Positions 8,646-16,580 of a DNA stretch of 64,000 nt are shown piece after piece. The first letter of the stretch is position 1, and every line of letters starts with the position of its first letter. The notes under the pieces were generated by a model. It made no database searches and was not told where the DNA came from. It was given only the letters and a program-made list of their open reading frames with translations. The DNA lies in contig JAIRVF010000033.1 of NCBI GenBank assembly GCA_031254035.1, positions 171,066 through 235,065 of the forward strand, written 5' to 3'. Origin of the DNA: Paenibacillus sp. (lineage in GTDB: Bacteria; Bacillota; Bacilli; Paenibacillales; Paenibacillaceae). Made by a program: the position numbers and the translations under genes.

Positions 8646-8806
8646 TACATTTCACCCGTTCTCCTTTTAACATACAAATGCAAGCAAATGCAGCAGTTCA
8701 AATGCCGCAGCTCAAATGGAATCCCCTCCACTGAAGTAAACAAGCTGGCGATATCGAATTGTTCTAATTTAGACTGCAGCTGCTTGTCATGATGTATGAT
8801 TTTCAT
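8645..8806 (-). CDS. Small 53-residue ORF, possibly a remnant of a Crp-family regulator
   Basis: ATG 8806 has a well-placed AAAGGA, and the frame ends inside a strong terminator, so it is probably expressed. The sequence starts MKIIHHDKQLQSKLEQFD and continues with FELRHLNCCICLHLYVKRR. The opening (short acidic helix, then SLFTS..., PFELRH) is reminiscent of the N terminus of YeiL-like Crp/Fnr regulators before their cyclic-nucleotide-binding domain, after which the frame departs. A decayed regulator is one reading and an independent small protein the other. Low certainty on function. Confidence 0.4.
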   Translation of the reverse strand: MKIIHHDKQLQSKLEQFDIASLFTSVEGIPFELRHLNCCICLHLYVKRRTGEM

Positions 8807-8892
8807 TCAAAGCGATCCTTTCAGGACATTTGTCCTTCCTATAGTTTGCAAGGCTGTTTATGATGAAAACAAAAACATTGAGGATGAGTCAT

Positions 8893-9686
8893 ATGAAATT
8901 TGTGTTTGATCTCGACGGTACCTTTGTTTTCAAGGGAAACCGTTAAGCGATACCATCGTTAACGCACTTGATGAACTAACGCGTTGTGGGCATGAGATTA
9001 TTTTTGCTTCCGCACGCCCGATTCGCGATCTACTCCCTGTCATTCCGGAGCATATGCATGGTTACCCGCTGGTTGGCGGAAACGGAGCTTTTGTCGCTAA
9101 CCACAAGCACATCATTTCGACGGTTCATTTTGAAGAAGATGTCAAAAACGAGATTTTGGCGATCATTAAGGATTATAATCTGAAATATTTAATCGACAGT
9201 AAGTGGGACTATGCCTATACAGGCAGCGACAACCATCCGATCCGGCGCAACGTTGATCCGCAGCAGCGGGCAAGACAGGTCAACCTGGATTCGATGGACA
9301 TCATCGTGAAGATTGTGCTGCTCGATTTATCAGATCACAAAGTGATTTTGGATGAGGTTTCAAGGCTTCCCATCGTTATCCATAAACATGGCAATGAAGG
9401 CATATTGGACATCAGTCCTCTAGGAATCGATAAATGGAGTGGGCTACAGCAGCTGGGACTGCAAGACCGGTCTTTTGTTGCTTTCGGAAACGATGCTAAT
9501 GATATTTCCATGTTTCGGCATGCGCACACCTCGGTCATGATCGGTAACCATCTGGAACTGCGAAGTTATGCAGCCGAACAAATCCCTGCCGATGAGATGG
9601 TGATTACCAGCAGATTGCTTGCATTCTGCAACCAGGAAGTAGCGGCAGCTGCATCCCAGGCTAGCACAAAAAGCACACCCCGTTAA
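8893..9686 (+). pseudogene. Cof-type HAD phosphatase, frameshifted near the start
   Basis: From ATG 8893 (SD GAGGAT) the frame reads MKFVFDLDGT, the HAD motif I with nucleophile and acid/base Asp, and then stops at a TAA near 8944. Adding one base after the ACC at 8920-8922 restores a frame reading LCFQGKPLSDTIVNALDEL and running to 9686. That frame includes motif II (SARP), a Cof-type cap domain and motif IV (FGNDANDISMF). The gene is therefore a Cof/YkrA-like sugar phosphatase with a single-base deletion, or the base is a sequencing error. Initiation downstream (for example ATG 9054) would lose the catalytic aspartates. Confidence 0.85.
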
Positions 9687-9704
9687 CCAAACGGGATGTG
9701 CTTC
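9670..9704. terminator. Bidirectional terminator between the HAD pseudogene and nosF
   Basis: Arms AGCACACCCCGTT and AACGGGATGTGCT with a small loop; the left arm is preceded by AAAA and the right arm is followed by TCACTTTT. It overlaps the stop codon of the HAD frame. Confidence 0.75.
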
Positions 9705-9748
9705 ACTTTTGTTGCCAGACAGCCGGGGCACGCGCTCCTCAACCTTCT

Positions 9749-10462
9749 CTAATCAAGTCCCAAACTATCATTAAACGCTGCATGAAGGGAGCCATAACGA
9801 TTCTGGAAGAAATCCACAGTCCCCGCTCCAACGTTCCGCCCATGATTTAGAAAAAGAACATGATCCGCTGTAGTTTCGGCAGCTTCGAGCTGATGTGTGG
9901 AAAAAATGACCGCAGTGCCCTCCTGCCCCACCTGCTTCATCAGCTTGATCAGTTCGCGGTTCCAGAAAGGGTCCAAACCGTTTGTCGGTTCATCCATCAT
10001 CAGCAAAGTCGGTTTGACGAGCAGCGCCTGTGCAAGCAGCAAACGCTGGCGCATCCCTTTGGAGAAGGAACTCACTTTCTTCCTCTTTTCATGTTCCAGT
10101 CCGACCATTTTCAGCAGCTCGGCGACCCTTTCCTGCGAAACCTTGCGCAAGTCCGCCCAGAAGGATAACGTTTCCTCAGCGGTAAGTCCATGTTGAAATT
10201 GAAAATCATCGGGCATGTAGCCGATTTGCTCCGCGTACAACTTTCTGTTCTTTTTCCATTCCAGATCATTTACAGTAATCATACCGGAAGTAGGCCGCAT
10301 CATCCCTGCGATCATCCGCAGCAGTGTGCTTTTTCCAGCTCCGTTCCCACCGCATAATGCCAGGATGTTTCCCTGGTTCAGAGAAAAGGAGATCTCCTCG
10401 ACGATATTTTGCCGCTTGATCCGTTTGGATACTCCATCTACTACAACGACTGTATTACCCAC
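9749..10462 (-). CDS. nosF: ABC transporter ATPase, NosF-like
   Basis: A 237-residue ABC ATPase with Walker A GGNGAGKST, signature SFSKGMRQR, Walker B LLMMDEP and the H-loop STHQ. The start chosen is GTG 10462: it has GAGAGGGGG upstream and overlaps the last eight bases of the permease gene, whereas a longer frame begins well inside that gene. Order and pairing with nosY, nosL and nosD identify it as NosF, the ATPase of the NosDFY complex that supports copper-site maturation of nitrous oxide reductase NosZ. In isolation it would only be called an ABC-2-type ATPase. Confidence 0.85.
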   Translation of the reverse strand: MGNTVVVVDGVSKRIKRQNIVEEISFSLNQGNILALCGGNGAGKSTLLRMIAGMMRPTSGMITVNDLEWKKNRKLYAEQIGYMPDDFQFQHGLTAEETLSFWADLRKVSQERVAELLKMVGLEHEKRKKVSSFSKGMRQRLLLAQALLVKPTLLMMDEPTNGLDPFWNRELIKLMKQVGQEGTAVIFSTHQLEAAETTADHVLFLNHGRNVGAGTVDFFQNRYGSLHAAFNDSLGLD

Positions 10463-11300
10463 GATAGCGCCCCCTCTCCCAAACCCAATAGACCGCAGCA
10501 ATAGAGAAGGTCATCCAAGCAAGGCATACCAGAGCAAACATTAGGCTTCCGCCTGGACGCTGAATCCAATCAACCCAAGTGTAATATTCCGGCCCCAAAA
10601 TCGAACCCCCGCCCAAACGAATCACAACAAACAGCCGCACCAACTCGGCCGGATTCAAAAACGTCGCAACCGTCAAAAGCGGTTTGACCCATAGGTAGGG
10701 AACAAAGTTTAAAACAGATAGCAAAATCGTAGCCCAGCCGATCACCGCAAAAAACCAAACGGATACCGAAATGGTTAACGCCTGCCAGCGATTGCGGGAT
10801 ATCGAACCAATGAACATCGCCACACATAAAAAAAGCAGGACCAGCAAGCATGAAAACACCAAAAACAGAAAAAACGTTTGAACATCAAAATTTGCGCCTA
10901 TAACCCAGCTGATCACGCCCATCAGACCATAGCCAAAAGCTACAATAACCAGCAATACGGCAGCGATTCCAATAAATTTTCCAGCAACAAACGAAAACGT
11001 ACCAAGCGGATAAGTGGACAGCAGCTGCCAACTGCCGTCCTCCTTTTCCGAGGTAAGGGAAAATGAACCGATCAGAAGTGTCATAAGCGGCAAAAGATAT
11101 AAGGTCAGACTGAGCATCGAACCCGTAATACCCGAATATCCCTGAATGTAGTTTTGCGAGTTGATGATAAGCAAACATATACTAAATGTACTGAATAAGA
11201 CCAGAAAAGAATACGCCCAGGGGTTGCGGAATCCTATTTTTATTTCCCTTTTGGCCACATGCAGCATGTCCGACATTTTCCTTTTCCCCCAGACTTCCAA
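10455..11300 (-). CDS. nosY: ABC-2 type permease, NosY-like
   Basis: A 281-residue permease with about six membrane helices. The cytoplasmic start MLHVAKREIKIGFRNPWAYSF and the GSFSLTSEKEDGSWQLLSTYPL segment are typical of NosY-type ABC-2 permeases. The next gene (nosF) overlaps its end and nosL ends directly upstream, so the four genes form one operon. The likely start is the ATG of MSDMLHVAKRE, a few codons inside the longest frame, but GTG/ATG choices here are not decisive. Confidence 0.85.
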   Translation of the reverse strand: MEVWGKRKMSDMLHVAKREIKIGFRNPWAYSFLVLFSTFSICLLIINSQNYIQGYSGITGSMLSLTLYLLPLMTLLIGSFSLTSEKEDGSWQLLSTYPLGTFSFVAGKFIGIAAVLLVIVAFGYGLMGVISWVIGANFDVQTFFLFLVFSCLLVLLFLCVAMFIGSISRNRWQALTISVSVWFFAVIGWATILLSVLNFVPYLWVKPLLTVATFLNPAELVRLFVVIRLGGGSILGPEYYTWVDWIQRPGGSLMFALVCLAWMTFSIAAVYWVWERGRYRG

Positions 11301-11939
11301 TTATTTATGGCTTTCTTCCTTCTTGTGATCCTCCATATTGGAATGGCCATCCTTTTCCTTGTTCTCACCCGTATCTTTCATGTCTTTCATGTCTTTCATA
11401 TCTTTCATATCCTTCATGCCATCCATATGTTTCGAATCTTTGCCTTCATGCTCCATCATCATTTTCATCATATCTTTGTTTTGTGTCCACTCATGGGCTT
11501 CCAGGTCTTTGACGTCAATGGCTTTACCGACACCTTCCTTGGCAACGAAGTCTTCAGCCGCATTTTTTTCTTTAAAGCTGATCACCCCGTATGCCATAGG
11601 AGTGCGGATGGAACCATCATAAACATAGGTCGCCTTGTCATGCTCTATCCATGATTTATCGTTATAATCCCGAACAAAATCCATGCCCAGCTTTTCTTGT
11701 TCATGTTCTTTTTCCCATTTCTCCATACAGCCAAGGTCGTCAAATTTATAATTTTTACCGTCTGCCATGATGAGCTGCGTAGCATAGGCATCATCCTTCA
11801 CCTGCATTTTGCATTCGTCGCAAACATCGACTTCCTCGTTGATTGATACAGCCTCGTATTTCTTTTCTCCACAAGCGCTCATCATAAGCACGCTCAACGC
11901 CAGCATCGCGACAGGCATCCATGTTCTATTTGTTTTCAT
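11301..11939 (-). CDS. nosL: NosL-like copper lipoprotein with Met/His-rich tail
   Basis: A 212-residue lipoprotein: signal peptide with lipobox MSAC, then the NosL copper-binding motif CDECKMQV (about residues 38-45) and the conserved GKNYKFDDLGCMEKW region. NosL is an outer-face copper(I) chaperone for NosZ maturation. After about residue 155 the protein adds a low-complexity tail rich in Met, His, Lys and Asp, including five MKD triplets in a row, absent from the short NosL proteins I know. The stop and the start of nosY are adjacent, and its ATG overlaps the nosD stop. Confidence 0.88.
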   Translation of the reverse strand: MKTNRTWMPVAMLALSVLMMSACGEKKYEAVSINEEVDVCDECKMQVKDDAYATQLIMADGKNYKFDDLGCMEKWEKEHEQEKLGMDFVRDYNDKSWIEHDKATYVYDGSIRTPMAYGVISFKEKNAAEDFVAKEGVGKAIDVKDLEAHEWTQNKDMMKMMMEHEGKDSKHMDGMKDMKDMKDMKDMKDTGENKEKDGHSNMEDHKKEESHK

Positions 11940-13282
11940 TTTCTAATTCCCCCTAAATAAATGGTAACAACTGAAGTTAACAACAAAATCAAGCCAATAA
12001 TCAAAATGCCCTGACCGCCATCGATCGGGCTGCGACCGGCGGACGGCTGAAGATCCGGTTTCATCAGCGGCGCATCGTCTGCTGCAGACGCCTTTCCGCC
12101 AGCGGCAAAAATATCGTTTAAAAAAGTCATGCTCGGCGATTGAAAAAACAATTGATACGCGCTATTGCCGGTAATCACGCGCTGAAAAAACGGATGAATG
12201 CGGTAAGGAATATCGCTTAGACCGTCATTCGTCACATCAAGCCCTTGAAAGGAATCCCAGTAATTTTCCGTCAAGCGGTTGGCAGCACTCTCTCGCTCCG
12301 TCGCTTCGATTACATTGGATACAAACGTATTGCGCTGCATCAAATTGTCCTTGGCCTGAATCATCTGGATACCCACGAAGTTTTGCAGCAGCGCATTCTC
12401 TTTCAGACGGTTCCCCTCAGCTCGTTCCATATAAATGCCGACCCGGTTCCCCTCGATCACATTTCTCTCGATTCGCGAATCCCGGATGTCATACAGCAGC
12501 AGACCTTGCGAGTTCACATTTCCGCTCTGTTTTCGGAACGTATTGTCCTCGATATCCGCATTTGAAACCTCCATCACCATCGCCCCAGTAATGTTGTATT
12601 CGCCCGAATTATGGGTCATGCTGGAGTCGTCTATATACATGAAGTGGATACCATACCTTGAATAAGAAACCTCGTTTCCTTTTACGGTTTCATTCCGACC
12701 TTTTTCCAAATAAATCGCATCTTTCATATAAGCGATATTATTGTTCAAGATTTGGTTATCCAGTGAGTTGTATAGATCGATTCCGTTTCCCCTTTTTCCA
12801 ATGCGAACGGGCTGATCCGCAGAAAAGGCGATGTCGTTACTTTGGATCACGGATTTGCCTGCGTCTCGCAGCATAATGCCGTACCCACTTGTACGAATAC
12901 GAAGTTGTTCCAATTGGGCCGAGTGGGCATGAACTTCAACACCAGCTGATTCCATTGCCCCTTGATGCCGAATATTCAGTCCATGCAGCCGGGTCCCGCT
13001 GGCATCAATCGAAATAGCGGATTTTTCACTGGTATTGATCAGCGTTGCAGCTCCCCCGCCCTCGATAGTGATGGATTTTCGGATGGTAACGGGGCCAAGA
13101 TAAGTTCCCGGCACCAAACGGACGGTATCTCCTGCTCGGGCCTGATCGATAATTGGCTGCAGCGGTACGGCAGCGGTTGCAGTGTTGCTCGCCCAACCTA
13201 TACCGGGTTGTAAGACAATAAAACACATCAGCAATAAAGCGGTAATGATGAAACGAAATTTGGACAGCAGATGGACCCCCAA
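11936..13282 (-). CDS. nosD: NosD-like beta-helix copper maturation protein
   Basis: A 448-residue exported protein: an N-terminal signal segment (FIITALLLMCFIVL, cleavage near GWAS), a right-handed beta-helix of CASH/PbH1 repeats (many NxI/DNxI turns such as SNDIAFSADQPVRIG, NNNIAYMKDAIYLE, EGNRVGIYMERAEGN) and a C-terminal membrane helix (GILIIGLILLLTSVVTIYLGG). This is the NosD layout. The longest frame starts at TTG 13282 without a good SD, so the exact start is uncertain. It is the first gene of the nosD-nosL-nosY-nosF operon. No nosZ, nosC or nosR lies within the window on either side. Confidence 0.88.
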   Translation of the reverse strand: MGVHLLSKFRFIITALLLMCFIVLQPGIGWASNTATAAVPLQPIIDQARAGDTVRLVPGTYLGPVTIRKSITIEGGGAATLINTSEKSAISIDASGTRLHGLNIRHQGAMESAGVEVHAHSAQLEQLRIRTSGYGIMLRDAGKSVIQSNDIAFSADQPVRIGKRGNGIDLYNSLDNQILNNNIAYMKDAIYLEKGRNETVKGNEVSYSRYGIHFMYIDDSSMTHNSGEYNITGAMVMEVSNADIEDNTFRKQSGNVNSQGLLLYDIRDSRIERNVIEGNRVGIYMERAEGNRLKENALLQNFVGIQMIQAKDNLMQRNTFVSNVIEATERESAANRLTENYWDSFQGLDVTNDGLSDIPYRIHPFFQRVITGNSAYQLFFQSPSMTFLNDIFAAGGKASAADDAPLMKPDLQPSAGRSPIDGGQGILIIGLILLLTSVVTIYLGGIRK

Positions 13283-13439
13283 TCCGATTCGGTCGGTTAC
13301 TTTACATATTCTACAAAAGTCGTTATCTGTTCCATATAGCCCGATGTGGCTAAAATCGCCAATAAGTTGTGTCCACTTTGTGATCTATCGCATTGCATTA
13401 TGTAAAATGGCCATTTTGACCGTATATAGCAAATTAGCA

Positions 13440-13490
13440 AAAAAAGCATGATTCATTCACCAAATGAATGATCATGCTTTTTTTCTTTTT
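13440..13490. terminator. Orphan bidirectional terminator-like hairpin
   Basis: AAAAAGCATGATTCATT pairs with AATGAATGATCATGC around a short loop and is flanked by A and T runs on both sides. No gene on either strand obviously ends here. Confidence 0.75.
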
Positions 13491-13581
13491 ATTTGTGGCT
13501 CAACATCATGGTCAGTGCTTGAGAAAAAAGCGAAAGTAGCGGAGGGGACGGAATCGTTTCTTACGAAGCGGCAGCGATCAG

Positions 13582-13604
13582 AAGAACGATCCGTAACCGC
13601 AGCG
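13582..13604 (-). repeat. 23-base dispersed repeat, copy 1
   Basis: Identical over 23 bases to the reverse complement of 43063-43085; the core is GAACGATCCGTAACCGC. Both copies are intergenic. Confidence 0.75.
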
Positions 13605-13703
13605 GGCCACCACGCATAATATCAAGAACTACGATAATTGCTGCCAATAAGCCAATACGTTATATTGGATTTAGCCTATCCGATTGGAGATGAACTCACA
13701 TCC

Positions 13704-13850
13704 ATGACTGTATATGCAGCTTTGCTCCGCGGCATTAATGTCTGCGGACATAACAAAATCAAAATGGCTGAGCTGAGAAACGTTCTCGAAAATGCGGGCT
13801 GCAGGCAGGTTTTAATCTGCGATTCAGCGGCTTTAGTCACGGCTACTTGA
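13704..13850 (+). pseudogene. Truncated DUF1697 gene, N-terminal remnant
   Basis: From ATG 13704 (GGAGAT upstream) the frame reads MTVYAALLRGINVCGHNKIK, then MAELRNVLENAGCRQV. This is the N terminus of DUF1697 proteins, which are normally about 180 residues. After about 13812 the family match ends and the frame stops at 13850, overlapping the 3' end of the GH123-like gene on the other strand. The remainder of the gene is not in the neighbouring sequence. It marks a deletion or insertion breakpoint. Confidence 0.75.
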
Positions 13851-15674
13851 TTCAGAAGAGCTTCTACGGATAAATTCCCTCGTCACATGATCCAGAACCG
13901 CTTTTAGTTTATTCACTTCTAGGGGAATATTCACTTTGCCCGGATCTGTCACCCCATCGTATGGATCTTTTGCGAAACCAACCTCTTTCATGCTCCACAT
14001 GGCTTCCGCGAGCTGCTCTCCCAAATCACCGGCTCGATCCGAGATATACTTGACCTTGACAGCATCTCTAATCCCTTCTTTCATTCGCTCATACCGAACG
14101 GAGCTTCTGTTCCCTGGATATACTTGAAAAGCATCTCCGGATTCCCACGTCTTGAAATCTGTCGTCTCAAAGGGATCCTCGACAAAGGAATCAAATGCCC
14201 ATCTTAAATAGCCATCTGTTTTGTGACGCATTGTATACCATATGACCCACACCGGTTCCGCGAGATTGGAGCGTATAAAACTGTTGGGATAATGCCCCAC
14301 GCAATTATAAATCGTTGTTTTCAGTCCAAGCTGCCGGCGATGATTCGCAGCAACGATTAACTGATGACTATCATGCTGAATATAATAAAGGCCAACAGAA
14401 ATATTGCCCATTCGATCCAATCTCGGATCATTCAGGCTGTTATAGTTCATTGCCGCCGTGATTTTTAGTCTGCCACCCGATATCTCGTCGATTAGATCGG
14501 CTGCTTGAACCATCGCATCAAGTCCTCGTTCATCATTGGCCATGTACGTGATATCGAGCCAGCCTTTTTCTTCTAGATGCGGTACGAATGCTTGCAGAAA
14601 TGCGCGCCACATGGTGTTCCATCCCTCTGTGCCAGGTTCCGCGATTTCGATCACGTCTTTTTTCTGTGCTTCATCATAATATTTGATTTTGCTAGCCCAG
14701 GAGACCATACTGTAGGCATCGATCTCCTCATTGACCCCAAGATCCATCATGAACTGAACCCATTTGTCGAATATATCAAAATCAAATACGAACGTGCCGT
14801 CCGCTTTCTTCTTCCATCTCACCATACTGTCGTATGGGTCATACGTCTGCGAGTTCCAGGGATCATATGTAACGGTTGTCGTAATGACCTTCTGCCCTGC
14901 GTCGGCAAGCATTTGATAATGTGGTTTCATGATATCGAAATGCTCTTTCGTCCACAATTGGTCTTTCGAAATATTGTTGATTCTAGCAACTGCATACGGA
15001 TTCTGCCATAAATCAAGGAAGAAATCCCAATCTTTCGCTTCCGGCAGTGTGATATCCAGTACCTCAAGTTCAAGATGGAAGACGATTTGATAGCCCGAAG
15101 CTGAATTCACTTTAATCTGCCCGCGATATTGACCTGCATCTGCATCCTGAGGGACGTCAATAGATACCCAAACAGGTTGTACGTTGAAAGCGCTCATATT
15201 TACAGGATCCGCAGAATAAATAATGTCAGGAATGAGCTCTTGCGGGTTTCCAAGCGAAGGATTGCCCCGTGCCGCTTTTGTCGTTCTCACAAAATCGGCT
15301 TTAATCTGCGATGCGTTGATCCGATGATTCCGATGATCGACTAAATCCCCTACAGTTAGTGAAATGTTCTCCTGCGCCTCTTCCCCCGTCCATAGCACAA
15401 ACTGTGCACTCGCACGGTCACCTTTCCACGCGTTTCCCTTCCAGGTGTTCTCCGTCATTGCCATGATTTCACGATATTCGATCCGTTTATAATCCTCTTT
15501 GAAAGTGTTCTCTTTGACATAATGCATATCCGTCGTTCCCACAACACCATTTAAAGCCCCTGTTGATATATGGTTCTTTTGAGTTACTTCTGCATTCAAA
15601 TTTCTGTTTGAAACATAATCGTTGATCACAATGTCTAACCCTCCATCCATAGAAACGGCATTGAGCCCATACAT
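13833..15674 (-). CDS. GH123-like / DUF4091 glycoside hydrolase
   Basis: Up to 613 residues. An N-terminal beta-sandwich (WKGDRASAQFVLWTGEE, VWVSIDVPQDADAGQYRGQI) is followed by a TIM barrel and a C-terminal DUF4091 region (EDPFETTDFKTWESGDAFQVYPG). The barrel contains the Asp-Glu pair NDER (about D381, E382), which in GH123 N-acetyl-beta-galactosaminidases supports substrate-assisted catalysis. No signal peptide is present, so it acts inside the cell on imported oligosaccharide. ATG 15674 has a poor SD; GTG 15629 follows a GGAGGG with good spacing and may be the true start (598 residues). The last codons (RRSSSESSSRD) overlap a DUF1697 remnant and may be junction sequence. It is the last gene of the sugar ABC operon. 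Substrate specificity is inferred. Confidence 0.75.
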   Translation of the reverse strand: MYGLNAVSMDGGLDIVINDYVSNRNLNAEVTQKNHISTGALNGVVGTTDMHYVKENTFKEDYKRIEYREIMAMTENTWKGNAWKGDRASAQFVLWTGEEAQENISLTVGDLVDHRNHRINASQIKADFVRTTKAARGNPSLGNPQELIPDIIYSADPVNMSAFNVQPVWVSIDVPQDADAGQYRGQIKVNSASGYQIVFHLELEVLDITLPEAKDWDFFLDLWQNPYAVARINNISKDQLWTKEHFDIMKPHYQMLADAGQKVITTTVTYDPWNSQTYDPYDSMVRWKKKADGTFVFDFDIFDKWVQFMMDLGVNEEIDAYSMVSWASKIKYYDEAQKKDVIEIAEPGTEGWNTMWRAFLQAFVPHLEEKGWLDITYMANDERGLDAMVQAADLIDEISGGRLKITAAMNYNSLNDPRLDRMGNISVGLYYIQHDSHQLIVAANHRRQLGLKTTIYNCVGHYPNSFIRSNLAEPVWVIWYTMRHKTDGYLRWAFDSFVEDPFETTDFKTWESGDAFQVYPGNRSSVRYERMKEGIRDAVKVKYISDRAGDLGEQLAEAMWSMKEVGFAKDPYDGVTDPGKVNIPLEVNKLKAVLDHVTREFIRRSSSESSSRD

Positions 15675-15799
15675 TGGGCAGTAAATACAATATTATCGTT
15701 TCGCGGCGAAAATCCTCCTATTGTGACAATATTTTCACATTCTTATGAGAAGAAAGTCGAATTCCATTTGATGGCGTTACTACGGGTTAAAATTTGGAG

Positions 15800-16558
15800 C
15801 TACCCTTTCGTTCCCCCCTGCATACTAAACCCTTTGGACATAAACCGCTGCGAAAGAATATACAGTACAATCGATGGCATGGCATAAAGCACAGAAAACG
15901 CCGCTAACCTGCCGTAATTGTAAGGCACGAAGAAGTTGCCCCAACTGCCTGAGAAGGTAAAAATCGCCACGGTGCATATTCCGGGTACCATGAGCGGTGC
16001 TATGATTTTGCGGATGCCCATCAAAACTGAAGCTCCGTCCACCCATGCCGCCTCTTCCAAATCACCGGGGACGGAGTCCATAAAATTTTTGAGCATCCAT
16101 ATCCCGTATGGCATAGACGACGCGACATAAAAGAGCACGACTCCCACATTGTTATCATACAACTTTAGGCTTAAAAACAACTGATAGACAGGTACCATCA
16201 CAGCCGTAATCGGCAACGAGGTCATGAAAAGGATCGTGAGCATAAACGGCTTTTTATACTTCAACTGGTACCGAGATAACGGGTAGGCTGCCAACAGAGC
16301 CAGCAGGACCACGATGATGGCTTGGCCAAGTGACATGAGAAGACCAATGACAAACGCTCGTTGATTCTCAGCGCTGGTCAGTACATCCACATAATTCACT
16401 GCGGTTAATTGCTTGGGCATTTTTAGAGATTGCATTGCACTTGGATCCACGGATGCCACCAGCACCCATAAAAGCGGCAGCAGAAAACAGATCCCGATAA
16501 TCGTTAAAATTACATAAGGAAGGATTCGGTATATGAGTTTGCGCTGTTTCGTGTTCAT
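15800..16558 (-). CDS. Carbohydrate ABC permease, MalG type, internally shortened
   Basis: A 252-residue membrane protein of the MalG/LacG class with a signal-anchor first helix, the EAA loop (EEAAWVDGAS), and a C terminus ending in the typical GGTKG. Family members are usually about 275 residues. Here the segment after SWGNFFVP runs directly into YNYGRLAAFSVLYA, and I estimate about 25 residues that normally form the extracytoplasmic loop are missing, in frame. The gene follows the other permease by 22 bases. Whether the shortened protein works is unclear. Confidence 0.85.
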   Translation of the reverse strand: MNTKQRKLIYRILPYVILTIIGICFLLPLLWVLVASVDPSAMQSLKMPKQLTAVNYVDVLTSAENQRAFVIGLLMSLGQAIIVVLLALLAAYPLSRYQLKYKKPFMLTILFMTSLPITAVMVPVYQLFLSLKLYDNNVGVVLFYVASSMPYGIWMLKNFMDSVPGDLEEAAWVDGASVLMGIRKIIAPLMVPGICTVAIFTFSGSWGNFFVPYNYGRLAAFSVLYAMPSIVLYILSQRFMSKGFSMQGGTKG

Positions 16559-16580
16559 ACGAAATCTCCTTGTCTCGTAT

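Larger units (their letters stand above)
13283..13703. other. Intergenic region upstream of nosD
   Basis: About 420 bases holding a strong hairpin at 13441, a 23-base dispersed repeat at 13582 and no convincing gene. The nosD promoter should lie between 13283 and 13440; I could not identify an FNR-type TTGAT-N4-ATCAA box there. Confidence 0.5.

Noticed and set aside
11259-11654. Plus-strand frame rich in Phe/His/Met opposite nosL
   Set aside because: It is the antisense image of the Met/His-rich tail of NosL and has no SD.
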